Of a stretch of 29,264 nt of DNA, positions 15,796 through 26,700 are shown piece after piece. Under the pieces are notes generated by a model. It worked only from the letters and a program-made list of their open reading frames with translations. It searched no databases and was not told the origin of the DNA. Within the stretch, counting starts at the first letter, position 1. Each line of letters starts with the position of its first letter. A program made the translations under genes and the position numbers. Source of the stretch: a virus. The stretch lies in IMG/VR virus record IMGVR_UViG_3300001533_001268, positions 1 to 29,264 of that record; one strand, written 5' to 3'.

Positions 15796-16421
15796 ACACT
15801 TTTAATTTTACACAAATACATGACGGTGCGGAGTTTAACCTTGAGTTCGCCCATAAATATTTCGGCTGGAACACCAGGTTTCTCGGCGGCAAGCCAAAGA
15901 CTCCAAAATCTTCTATGCCGGATACGGAAAACAAGGAGTATTTCAGGCAGCAGATATTCCCGCTGATACAGAGAGCTATGGAAGGCAGGGGTATGCTGCC
16001 TGCTTCTCTGGACGCGTCGCAAAAAATAGAACAGCTCAACGACTTAAACAAAGCGTTTGATACTTCCATGTCTGAGTTTAACTCAAACCTTAACCGCAGC
16101 CTTATGCCGCAGGACGATAGAGCCAGAAGTTACGCAGCGGCGTTGATGCATCAGGGCAAGGCGGCTGAAATAGACTCTATGCGAAGAGGCCAAAGGCAGC
16201 AGTATTATGACGATAAGATACTTGGCATGGGTATGGCAGCGGACTCTATAGCCAACGAGAAGCGTATGGGTATTATGGGTGCAGAGGCCTACAATAGCGC
16301 TGTAACACAATCGGCTGAAAACCAGTCTCAGTTCGGCACGTTCGGGACAAACCTTGCAGCCGGAGCGGGATCGATGCTTCCAAACCTGTATTTTGCTAAC
16401 CAGATGAGCAAGAAAGGATAA
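15792..16421 (+). CDS. probable ejection (internal virion) protein A
   Basis: A 209-residue protein starting at TTG 15792, overlapping the previous stop as TTGA. After an N-terminal 40-residue basic/aromatic part (HDGAEFNLEFAHKYFGW) it is almost entirely charged, Gln/Met/Ala-rich helix (about 50-165), ending in a Gly/Ala/Asn-rich stretch (FGTFGTNLAAGAGSMLPNLYFAN). This composition is typical of small ejection proteins that go into the capsid and out through the tail. Position, ahead of two other such genes and a giant virion protein, supports this. No enzymatic motif is seen. Confidence 0.55.
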   Translation: MNTFNFTQIHDGAEFNLEFAHKYFGWNTRFLGGKPKTPKSSMPDTENKEYFRQQIFPLIQRAMEGRGMLPASLDASQKIEQLNDLNKAFDTSMSEFNSNLNRSLMPQDDRARSYAAALMHQGKAAEIDSMRRGQRQQYYDDKILGMGMAADSIANEKRMGIMGAEAYNSAVTQSAENQSQFGTFGTNLAAGAGSMLPNLYFANQMSKKG

Positions 16422-16424
16422 GAC

Positions 16425-17333
16425 ATGTTACCATTACTCGGATCATTAGCAACGGGAATAATAGGCAGTATATTTGGCGGCGGAGCTGCCGCTTCAGAAG
16501 CCGCCGTGGCCGTGCCCGGATCCGGACTTGCTTTTTCGGAAGCGGCAGGACTTCAGGGAGCTTCTTCGTTTGGATTAACAGGAACTATAGGCCCTACTGT
16601 GGCAAACGCAGAAGTTATCGGAGGCGGCATAGGTTCAGTTTTACCCTCAACCACATCAGCTGGTATGCTTTCTCAGCTTGGCAACTGGGCTTTCTCGCCA
16701 ACGGTAGGCTCTCAGGCATGGTCAAGCCCTGCTATGCTGGGTATGACCGGCATGTCGCTTGCGTCCGGTCTTATGAAGTCAGGGCAGGCGTTCCAGGATA
16801 GAATACCGCTCTCAAAAGAAGGCGAAAAGCTACAGTCACGGTATTCAGATGCTGCACGTAAATATTTCAATATCGCTAAAGAAGGCGGCAATAAAGATGC
16901 AAGTTTCTCTGCTATGTCCGCTGATAATCAAGCAGAGGGACAGAGGTTCTCTACGTCTCAGGCAAATATGGCCGCACAGTACGCAGATATATCTAATGAC
17001 AATTTCAACCAGCGGGGAACACGTAAAACAGGCGGAGCGGACGTAGCATCGACTCTTGGAGAGGCCGGAAGCAGAATACAGGGACTTACGGCTCAGGGAA
17101 ACACAAAACGGCTCAGCCAGAGAGAAGAGCTGATAAACGCGTATAAACAGCTTGCGAATTTAAGCAACCTTGACAACCAGAGTGCCGCAGTGGCATATAA
17201 CTCCAGTCTGGCGAAATGGAACGCAGACCAGCTTAGAAGTGCACAGCAGGGGGCGACGATCGGTTCGGCTATGAAAGGCATGGGAACCGCTAATCTTATG
17301 AGCAGCTATTACAACCAAATGAGGACTTCATAA
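16425..17333 (+). CDS. probable ejection (internal virion) protein B
   Basis: A 302-residue protein. Its first 110 residues are Gly/Ala/Ser/Thr-rich and mildly hydrophobic (LLGSLATGIIGSIFGGGAAASEAAVAV and AGMLSQLGNWAFSP), a pattern seen in ejection proteins that form channels or line the membrane passage. From about 125 to 300 it is polar, helical and Gln/Asn-rich, with no cysteine. ATG 16425 follows AAAGGATAAGAC. The stop overlaps the following start as TAATG. The protein probably belongs to a set with the two flanking genes that leave the capsid with DNA to build a conduit through the cell envelope. Confidence 0.6.
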   Translation: MLPLLGSLATGIIGSIFGGGAAASEAAVAVPGSGLAFSEAAGLQGASSFGLTGTIGPTVANAEVIGGGIGSVLPSTTSAGMLSQLGNWAFSPTVGSQAWSSPAMLGMTGMSLASGLMKSGQAFQDRIPLSKEGEKLQSRYSDAARKYFNIAKEGGNKDASFSAMSADNQAEGQRFSTSQANMAAQYADISNDNFNQRGTRKTGGADVASTLGEAGSRIQGLTAQGNTKRLSQREELINAYKQLANLSNLDNQSAAVAYNSSLAKWNADQLRSAQQGATIGSAMKGMGTANLMSSYYNQMRTS

Positions 17334-19384
17334 TGTATAATCCGTATTACAGTAATTACAGCAGCGGGCAAAAGGGTATTCTTGCCGGGGCTTCGTTTAT
17401 GGACTCCGTTATGAGTTCATACGCTAATGCTCTTGGTATGATGGCAAACATCGACAGCGCAAAGACGCAGCGTAAAATGCAGCAGCAGCAATTAGACCTG
17501 TCGATGGATCAGTTTGAGCTTGACCAAAAATGGAAACGCAAAATGTTCCGGCAGGGCGTAAAGCAGGACAATATAAGCAATAAATTAGAAAGAGAAAGGT
17601 TAGATTATGCAAAAGACCAAAGCGATTTGGCTCAAAAACAGAAACGAACAGAGGCCTTTAACAAGGCGGCTATCCAAAGCAGAGATTACACTAATGATGC
17701 CGTCGGAAACTATGCCGACCTTGGAGGAAAAGCTTTCGAGCTTCATAAAACACATACAGAGCTTACAAGTCAAATCGACGCATTACGAGATCGCACTACT
17801 TCAATCAAGAATGAAGGTGTTGACTCCATGCAAAACGCCAAACTGCTTAAGGAAACAGAGGAGCAGTTAGAGCGGCTTACATCTGAACAGGACATGATTA
17901 ATGGCCAGATTGAGCAAGTTAAAGGTCTTCAGTCGTATTGGGGTGACCAGGTAGAATCTTTGACCGGGAAAAAGTTCCCGGCTCCAGCGACACAAAACAA
18001 TGCTGTTCCGGAAAGCAGGTATGGGGAGGGCAGAGGTGTCGCCGCTGATGCACAGCAAAACAATTATGGGCCGCGTCTGGGTATCGCCCAAAAAGAAAAC
18101 GGCACAGGCGGTATGGGAAGCATGTCTCAGCCTGAAGCTGACAAGACGAACGTTCTGCCAAATCCGGTTTATGATATGCTTGGTGTTCCTCATAGAGACC
18201 CAAGCATTAAAGCGTACGGCAGTAAAACAAAAGAAGGGCATCTTATATTCACTTCTGATAAGGACAGCTTTGAGAAAAAATACGCATACGATGCTGAAAC
18301 CGGCAGTATTTACGAGGTTGGTACGGTTAAAAATGAGTATGGTGTTGAAGTTCCAACGTCAGGTGACGCCGTTACTCCCGACCTTAAAAGATCTGGCGAT
18401 TATACGGCAACGGCCACTGGTTATGGTGCTTTGCAAGCCGATTATACGGCAAAGGCCGTTGACTGGCAGAACGACGAAGAGTACAGCAAGATGGCAGAGG
18501 AACTTGAGTCCGGAGACGCGTTTAACTGGAACCACTCGTTTCTTGGCAGAGCGGTTGACGCTGTAAAAGAAACCTTCACACCAAACTGGTTTTACACCGC
18601 AGCCGGCCCTGATTCTTTCCCGTCTCCGACAGAGTTTACAAGCAATATAGCTGAGAACCTGCTGGAAATGTACTCTAAACTCGATTTTGAGGCGTATGAC
18701 AACGGAAAACCGCTTCCCGGCTCTATTATAGACCTTACCGTCTCAAAGGCCAAGAAGGGCCTTGAGAAGGCTAAGAGCGACGGAGAAGTGGACGGAGATC
18801 AGTTCAAGGTGTACACTAAGGTGCTTGACAGTTTAAAGCGGGATGGAAGGCTCTCACTTACACGTGAGTTCAAAGGAGAGCCCGTTACCGTGTCTGTTCC
18901 GCTTGATAAATCACTGCACGATGTAATAAGCAGGGCAAAAGCAGCGACAGAAGGTGAGACTACAGACATTTATAAATACATAACAGGTCTTTTTTATTTT
19001 GGACACAGGTTTACCGAATCTGCTTTAGAGGAAGCTAAGGGCAGGCAGATCGGTCAGGTAAACGAAGCAGTTTCGGCTCTTGAATCAGCCCGGCTGGCCG
19101 CAAAAATAGTAGTCCTCGACCAGAACAATAACAGGGTACACGTATCTCCTGAGGAGGCAGTCAGGCTGATTGCCGGCAATATTCTTGATATTGAAGCTGA
19201 AAAACTTGTCAGGCCGCGTCCTGGTATGTTTAAATTCCAGAACAAAAAAGTAAAAGACCCTGAGCCGCCACAGGAAAATAGTACGAAGGCAAATAAGTTT
19301 AGGCCGTCTAAAACTAAAGGGAATCCGTATAGTTCATATTTTGGAACACAGCATCCAGTAAACAGTGGGTATCCTATTTATTAA
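17333..19384 (+). CDS. large probable ejection (internal virion) protein C with coiled coils
   Basis: A 683-residue, highly charged protein with no Cys. Residues about 40-110 are a long Gln/Lys/Glu/Asp coiled coil (QRKMQQQQLDLSMDQFELDQ ... YAKDQSDLAQKQKRTEAF), followed by more helix at about 145-185. The middle (about 215-400) is low-complexity, and the last third is again helical. The C-terminus is Lys/Asn/Pro/Ser-rich, ending in PVNSGYPIY. No transmembrane segment, peptidase motif or lysozyme motif was found. It starts in a TAATG overlap with ejection protein B. The size, charge and place before the giant protein fit an internal virion protein. Confidence 0.6.
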   Translation: MYNPYYSNYSSGQKGILAGASFMDSVMSSYANALGMMANIDSAKTQRKMQQQQLDLSMDQFELDQKWKRKMFRQGVKQDNISNKLERERLDYAKDQSDLAQKQKRTEAFNKAAIQSRDYTNDAVGNYADLGGKAFELHKTHTELTSQIDALRDRTTSIKNEGVDSMQNAKLLKETEEQLERLTSEQDMINGQIEQVKGLQSYWGDQVESLTGKKFPAPATQNNAVPESRYGEGRGVAADAQQNNYGPRLGIAQKENGTGGMGSMSQPEADKTNVLPNPVYDMLGVPHRDPSIKAYGSKTKEGHLIFTSDKDSFEKKYAYDAETGSIYEVGTVKNEYGVEVPTSGDAVTPDLKRSGDYTATATGYGALQADYTAKAVDWQNDEEYSKMAEELESGDAFNWNHSFLGRAVDAVKETFTPNWFYTAAGPDSFPSPTEFTSNIAENLLEMYSKLDFEAYDNGKPLPGSIIDLTVSKAKKGLEKAKSDGEVDGDQFKVYTKVLDSLKRDGRLSLTREFKGEPVTVSVPLDKSLHDVISRAKAATEGETTDIYKYITGLFYFGHRFTESALEEAKGRQIGQVNEAVSALESARLAAKIVVLDQNNNRVHVSPEEAVRLIAGNILDIEAEKLVRPRPGMFKFQNKKVKDPEPPQENSTKANKFRPSKTKGNPYSSYFGTQHPVNSGYPIY

Positions 19385-19396
19385 GAAAGACATCTA

Positions 19397-20779
19397 ATGG
19401 CTATAACCAGAGAAACAAAAACATCACCGGAGATGGAGCACAGGCTTGAGGTCGAAGACGGGCTCAAGCTACTCGGAAGAAAGAAAAACTTCAACACCGC
19501 TTCCATAATGGATATAACAGACGCGGCAAAGGCAGAGTCGTACGATAAGATCGCTAAGGCTATGGAAGTCGCGGCAAAGGTTTCAAGGATCATTCCGGAC
19601 ACTGAGACAGAACCGTACCGCAAGGTAATGAAGGCTGCTTCTGAGATCGTAAACAAGAAAGAGAGCTATCCTGAGAAGTCAGAAAAGCTCAAATTTGAGT
19701 TTGAAGACCTTGAAAACGAGAAGTATAAGAAAAAAATACAAGAGGCGGTAGAATCAGGTGAATACTCACAAAAGGCCCTGATAGATTACACAGAGAACGT
19801 AGCCCTGGCAGCAAGCAGGACGGAAAAATCAAGGTTAGAGGAATCATTTTACCATACTGCACAGATGCACAGAAACCTGGTCGAGGATATAAAGGATCCG
19901 GACAGGGGAAGATTCGGCTATGCGTTCGAGACTGTAAACAACTCCAGGGCTATGGGGTTTACCAGAGCTTATACAACGCCTCTGGTCACTGCTCTGCTTG
20001 GAGAAGAATACGGGCAGGCATACAAGCGGGCATCAGAGCTTGTTGCGGCTCACGAGCCTACAGGGGCTATGGACGAGCTTGTTCAGATGACTGCTCTGAA
20101 CGCTGACCAGCTTGCGGCTTCTACAGCGATTATGGCAGGCGGTGCTGCTTTATCTACTACCGGTGTCGGTTCAGCGATAGGGCCTGGCATAATCATGTCG
20201 GGTGCTTCTATGGCTGCTGCCGTTTACAGCGGGACTGGTATGGGCACAGAGACGTACCTTGACCTCAGGGAAGCCGGGGTGGACAAGAACGTTGCTATGC
20301 TTGGCGGTACGATAACCGGCACAATAGGCGGTGCGATAGAGATTTATCTTACTTCTGCCATTGCAAAACCGCTTGGAGCTACCGTGGCTCCTGCTGCCCG
20401 TATAGCAAACCTCTACGGTATAGGCTCTAAAAAAGCACTTTCTGCCGCGAATAGAGAGGTATTGGAGAAAGCTATGGGCAGAAAGGTCGTAGAGACAGCT
20501 AAAGCCATGTCAGGAAGCAAGCAGAGACTTGCAGCTAAGTCTTTACTTATAGATAACTTAAAAGAGATAATGAAACGTCCCGGTACCATAGAGACCATAA
20601 CTAGTCTGTCAAGAGATATTACGGTTACCGGTCTTGGCGGGGGATTGGAAGAGTTTACCCAGGAGCTGCTGGAGATGGCTGTTCAGGAGACCATCAGGCA
20701 GAACCACAGCGGGCGGTATATTTCTCGAAGGTGTCATGGGCGGTGCCGGCCCGATGCTTACGCTCAGGGGAAGGCTTAA
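19397..20779 (+). CDS. giant polyvalent virion protein, N-terminal frame
   Basis: A 460-residue frame that is most likely the N-terminal part of the protein continued from about 20715 in the next frame. Residues 1-180 are charged helix. About 235-280 (STAIMAGGAALSTTGVGSAI ... AAVYSGTG) and about 298-340 (VAMLGGTITGTIGGAIEIYL) are Gly/Ala-rich hydrophobic segments, as in phage internal virion proteins that enter the membrane. The motif LGGGLEEFTQELLEMAVQ (about 415-432) normally leads straight into a sequence such as GGxFLEGVxGGAG. Here that continuation is in the +1 frame. The tail of about 23 residues to 20779 is therefore probably read-through of a shifted frame. A weak GAAAG site lies before ATG 19397. 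Confidence 0.7.
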   Translation: MAITRETKTSPEMEHRLEVEDGLKLLGRKKNFNTASIMDITDAAKAESYDKIAKAMEVAAKVSRIIPDTETEPYRKVMKAASEIVNKKESYPEKSEKLKFEFEDLENEKYKKKIQEAVESGEYSQKALIDYTENVALAASRTEKSRLEESFYHTAQMHRNLVEDIKDPDRGRFGYAFETVNNSRAMGFTRAYTTPLVTALLGEEYGQAYKRASELVAAHEPTGAMDELVQMTALNADQLAASTAIMAGGAALSTTGVGSAIGPGIIMSGASMAAAVYSGTGMGTETYLDLREAGVDKNVAMLGGTITGTIGGAIEIYLTSAIAKPLGATVAPAARIANLYGIGSKKALSAANREVLEKAMGRKVVETAKAMSGSKQRLAAKSLLIDNLKEIMKRPGTIETITSLSRDITVTGLGGGLEEFTQELLEMAVQETIRQNHSGRYISRRCHGRCRPDAYAQGKA

Positions 20780-23700
20780 ATCCAACCGTGAGTTTAACAA
20801 AGTACTTGGCGACGTAAGGAGTTATGTAGATACGCTTGGCATAAAGTATAACGGTGAGAATATATCAACGTCAAATATGAGTGACAGTGTCCGGGATATG
20901 ATAGCCAGGGAACTTTTGTTCGAGTCTATTAACGCCGGTGAGAAGGCACGCAAGGAAGGCAACACGGGAAACCTTGATCAGATACAGAAGGATGTGATTA
21001 AAAAGGTGCTCTCAGAGGTCAGAAACGAACCTTTGGCGTACATCATAGCCGATAACTCAACCATGCAGCTCAAAAAGCTTAACGATGACGGGTCTGTAGT
21101 AATATCGATAGCCGGCAAGGATCATCTTCTCAGAAGCGGAGACTTGGTCAAGACAGGCAATAAGTACAAGACCGGACGTTATATACCCAACGAGAACGGA
21201 ATGCCCGTGATCGAGCTGGCAGGGCCGTTCCAGCAGCTATACGGGCATGAGAGCGGACACGCTGTTCTTGGCGTACTGGATCTGGCGACAAAGAAGAATA
21301 TTGTTGACGCTGTTGCTGACGCTAAGGGACTTAAAACCGCTCTTGAATCGGAAGAGGCTCTGGCTGACGAGTTTGCTGAGCTGATAAACCCGGAAGCAAG
21401 ACCGACGATTAAGATGTTCCTTAATGATATGACCAAGGGCGTGAGGCGTAAGTACAAGGATCAGACAAAAAGGATAGTCCAGGAAATGGCCATGGGCTAT
21501 CTCGGTTACGATATGGACTTCTCGTTCTTAGAGCCTAAGAGTGCTGTTACCGGAGAAAACATAGAACCGATAGCGGAAGAGGATATAAACCGAGGTTCAC
21601 AGAATCAGGAAGAAAAGTCAACTTCTCAAGAACCTGAATACGATGAAATACCCGGCTTTGAAGAGTTTAATAAGATAACACAGCTTAACAGGGTTCCGCC
21701 ACAGGCAGACACTGAACAGCAGGGAGAGCCAAAACCTCGCACCAGCGATATGCCTGAAAGCAACAATCGGATGCAAAAACCGGAGCAAAGAAAAAGATTA
21801 ACCCAAAAAAACTTTGTATCTCCTAACAGGAAGCCAAGGGAGTCAACCGGCAGTTCAACGCTTCAAGAGAAGGTTAACAGAAGGTTTGTAGGTCTCATAG
21901 GCAGACCGGATCCTCAGACGGGCCAGACACTTACCGTTGATTCGGCTATGACAAAGGCCGCCGCGGCCAACGAGTACATAAACGAGGTATCTCAGGGCAG
22001 GCGTAAACTTGGCGATGATAAGGTGATGCGTAAACATGGAGTACCTGTACCCGTTATAGCATATATAAACCAGCAGCTTAAAAAAGGCGGTACGTCGCAG
22101 CAGGAAACCGTAAACGTCCCTGCGGATATAAAAGTGATTTCAGGCGGACAGTCTGGCGTTGATATAGCCGGACTTGATGCGGCCTTTGAAGCTGGACTCA
22201 AAACAGGCGGAACTGCGGCAGCTAAATTCACAAGAGAAAACGATTCAGGCCAAAAATTTAATGATTATTCTCAGGCAGAAAAATACGGCCTTGTTGAAGG
22301 TAAATCCATAATCAGATCTGGTAGATACGGCACATACTCCGACGTTTACCATGACAGAACAATAAAAAACGCACAAGAAGCAGACGGTACAATATGGTTT
22401 GGAGACAAAACCTCTCCTGGAGGAAGGCTCACTCTTGGCCAGCAAGCACAGAAAAATAAACCTCAACCGTTAATTAACCCTAAGTTGGTGTATGATATAC
22501 ATCAATGGATGGATAAAAATAATATTAATACGGTTAATATTGCAGGGAACAGAGAAAAATCCAACCCTGGTATATATAAAAACGTTAAGACATTACTAAC
22601 ACAGGCATTTAAAACTTATAATAAAAGTGCTGTATCCACAGCTACCGTCGTTCCAACTCAAGAGGGCGAAGTAAACGTTATGAGAGGCCCGCAAGGCCGC
22701 CACATGAATAGTGACGGTATAAAACCTGGAGATGCTGGATGGCTCGGCAATCCGTTTAAATGGAGCGGTAACGGCGGCAGTGGGACTGTAGAACAGGCTA
22801 TATCTAAATTTAGAGATGCTTTTTACAAAAAGCTGAGCACAGACTCACAGTTTAAGGCTGCTGTTGACGGTCTGAAAGGTAAAAAGCTCGGCTATTACAG
22901 GCCGGGAAGCCCAAATCATGCCTCAGTAATAGCGGAATATCTTAACCGTAACAATAAGAAACCAGTCTCTAAAGCGAAATCTTTCTCTGCTCCAGCAGCA
23001 ACCAGCTACGCCCAAGCTGAATCAGATATGGACAGGATGACCAAAGAGCGGTCGTGGGCCGGCAAGGACGATAAGAGTGTATGGGATGCAGCAGCCCAGG
23101 GCAGAGAAGAGTACCCCGCTGAAATACGCCGTGACAGGACGCACGTGCCTACCAAGCGGGCTAAGGCAGAACGCGAGCTTGAGCTTGCCGTAGAGAGCGG
23201 TGCGGTTGAGAGGCAGTACGCAGAGGCTCAGAGAGGCCATAAGAACGCCACTGAGAAGCGGTTATCATGGTCACGTAAGCTCAACGAGGATCAGGGCTTT
23301 GATAAGCTGCACCCGGATAAAATGACGGATATGGAAGGCCAGATGAAGCAGTCCCTGAATACACTGTACGAGATGGCAAGAAACATGGACGATGTTGATT
23401 TTGACAAGATAACGGCAGAACAGATATCTCCTGACCATTCAGAACAGTTCTTCCCTGATAATTCCTTTGAAACAACCAAACAGGCGTACCGCAGATACGC
23501 ACGTATGAAACGTGAGTATGTGGATATAGCACATGCCAGAAAGATGGCAGAGTACGGAAGATGGGCTTCGAATCAGATCGAAGACATGTACCAGTCATAC
23601 AGGGATCCGCCCGCGCTGGCTCCTAAAAAACGTGAGCAACCGGGCGGGTTCGCTAAATCTATTGTAAAACATACCAGAAAGCCGCCAAAGTCGGCAGAGT

Positions 23701-26700
23701 CAAGCACTGTAGTAAGCGAGGGGTTAGACGTTTTAACCTCAAAACTGGGTGAATCAAACGCCGCTTTCATGTACGATCGCGACCTGGCCAAGATGAACGA
23801 AGATATGGGGCCCGATAACCCCGCAACACGTGAAATGCCTGTATATGACACAGAGCGGATGCAGGATATAGGGCTTGCCGGCTCAGACGAGATTCATGTT
23901 GCCTCAGAGACCGGCACACGAAGGCTTAAAGTGGTGTTCCCGAATAACGAAGAGCTGTATTTTGATACATTCTTCTCGATGCTGGACAAGTTTATCCCGC
24001 GAACGGGAAACAAGCTTATTGATATTGTTATTAACGGTATAGTAACTGAACAGGCCCGTCAGAGTATAGACCAGTTTGACACGACTGGAAGGCTCAAGAG
24101 CGTATCAGACCTTAAGATAGGCGGCTCCACGTATTATTCCGGAGCCGTTAAGCACCTTGAAGCAGCTCTTGGGCCGGCCTGGGCCCTTAAGCTCGAATGG
24201 GGGCAGATGCTTTACAAGCTGTCTCAAAGCCTTGAAAAGCTTGGTATCGTAGAGGATATGGCCGGTAACGAGATTGATCTTGATTCTGTAACCAGTGCTA
24301 TAGAAAAAGAGCTTAACTCGGTGGCCAGCGAGATGAGTGCCGCGGCAAAGTCGTACGAACCTAAGTACAACAGATGGTCAAACAACAGAAACGTTCTGTC
24401 ACTTTACCGTGCTGTCGACCAGATGGAAGGCTGGAAGGTGCAGGCGTATTCAAGTCAGTACATACGTGAGGGCATAAACAGGTTCTTCGAGGATAGAGGC
24501 TTTAAAAGAAGGCCGCCCGATGCAGATCCTTCGGAAGATTTAAGGCACGAAGCCTGGGACGTTCGCAGCAAACTAAGAGAGGACACCGACAATCCGGAGT
24601 ACAACAATGACCAGGACGATGCAGAATCCGGCATAAAAGGGTTCTCGTTCACTGATGCAGCAGGCATGAGAGCTGTTCACGGGATAGACCTTACAGCAGA
24701 GGGTCTTCAGGAACGTGTCACAAGAATACTCACAGAACGGCTTTATGACGAGGACTCAGCATACAATATACCAAAGGGTAACCGCCACCCAACCACTGCC
24801 GTTATGGGACTCATGAACGCTCCGTACGACAGCAGGAGCAAGGTAAGGATGTTTCATGCGGATAATATACGCTTTGAGATGGCTAATGTATTTGACGAGG
24901 TTCTTAAATGGGCTGAAAATGCGAGAAAATGCGACGCGTCTCAGCGTGAAGCGTTGGAGCTTGCAAGCATTGAAGATATAAACAGGGCACTTGAGTATCG
25001 CCAGCACGAGAGAGGCGTAAACAGGGCTACACACCTAATACGAAAAGAGCTTACCGGGCAGGCAACCCCGGAAGCTGTCGAGACCAACCCGCTTGATGTA
25101 TACGTCTCAGCACGCCAGATAAGCCGGAAGCTTGAAAGCGGTGAGCTGACAACGTCGCATCCGGAAGTAAAAGCTATAGTTGACGAGTTTGCAGACCTGT
25201 ATTTGTCACAGGATCCAAACGAGGATGTGAGGTTTAAGACTACTTCACTGGAAAAAGCGGAACAGAGAGCCGCTATGTACGAGCAGACACAAAAACTCTT
25301 CGGTGGACGTGATCTGGCTACTATGGATAACGATATACATATAAAAGAGCTTAGAGACGATCTGCTCAGGGACGTATTCATGGTACAACCTGACGAGAAG
25401 CTGAGAAGTATAATCTCTGACATGATAAAGACCGGTGCCAAAAAGGCCGCGGCAGTAACCTCAACGCTTGGCGTGACGAAACAGATCAAATCTGAGCTTA
25501 CCGGTACGGAAAAGCTTTCCAGGTATAACGATATAATGGGTGCTTCTATATTCGCGGCAGAGGCTTTAAGCGAAAACGAGACCACAATCGACCATATCGA
25601 AGAGGCAATAGACGACTTCTTATCCTCTCCGGAAGCGGCCAGCCCTAAAAACGCAGGCAAACGCAGGACGATGCAGCGATACAAAGAGCTTATGCCTGTT
25701 GCCCGTGACATAGTGAACGGAAAACAGGGCATCGAGGGCCGTATGCGTGAGTTTATTACGGGTAAATACAAGGAAAACAACAGCGGGTTTAACTCCAGGT
25801 TCAGGCTTTCAAGGTTCACCGACAGCCCGATACTGGATATTTACGTGCCAAGGCTGTATCTTCGGGATAAATTCGAGGGTGAATCAGGTCTGTTCAGTGC
25901 CGGATCGCCCGTAGCAGAGGACGTTATACGCGTCAAGGTCAATGAGGTTCCAGGTGCTCCGGGAAGCGGTCGATTTGTTAAACGTAAGCTTACTTTACCG
26001 GGATCGCTGGCTCAGGGACGTACTTTTAAGTCTGATAACCTGCTTGAGTTGCTTGAGACGGCACAGAATCAGGCGATAAACTACATAGCTGACAAGACCT
26101 GGGTGCAGCAGTCGCTGGATAACGGATTCCTCAGGGACATACCGGGAGTTGGATTTACTCAGCTCGACAGCCCGCGGGCGGTTAACTTCCAGTTTGAGTT
26201 CGAAGGGCAGCGGTTTAATACGTTCGGACAGGCACTTGAGTACAAAAAGTGGCTGTATAACAAATCCAGCCGACAGGATAAGGCAAGGCTTAAAAAAAAG
26301 GACATAAAACTGGAAAAGAGCCTGCTGTACGCTCCTGATGACTTCGCAAAACGGTTCAACCGGATAACGGCAAACAGTAAAATACGTGAAAACCAGTACT
26401 TATCCCAAATACTGGCTGCATCATCATCCCTTAAAGCTATAAAGATAGCGTGGGGTATGTTCCACAGACGCGCGTATATATGGAGCTCTTTGTTTGGCGG
26501 AGCAATACCAGGCCGCGGTAAAGACTATAACGCGTCTTTCTTAAGGCGGGCTCTTGGCTACGATCTGAGACGTGAACATGGGCTTAAGGCAATTAAACAG
26601 CACAATTTCCTGCTGCTGTCAATGGGTGTCCACGGGATGACACTGTTCAAGAGTCAGGACATAGCACGTAATTCTTACGGGTTCAACAAGAAAATTGCTC

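Noticed and set aside
18000-18566. 188-codon open frame on the + strand inside ejection protein C
   Set aside because: It lies in another frame of a well-supported 683-residue gene, has no ribosome binding site and an Arg/Lys/Leu-rich composition typical of an out-of-frame reading.
24941-25819. 292-codon open frame on the - strand
   Set aside because: Low-complexity Ser/Leu/Ile-rich antisense of the giant protein; no start context and no domain.
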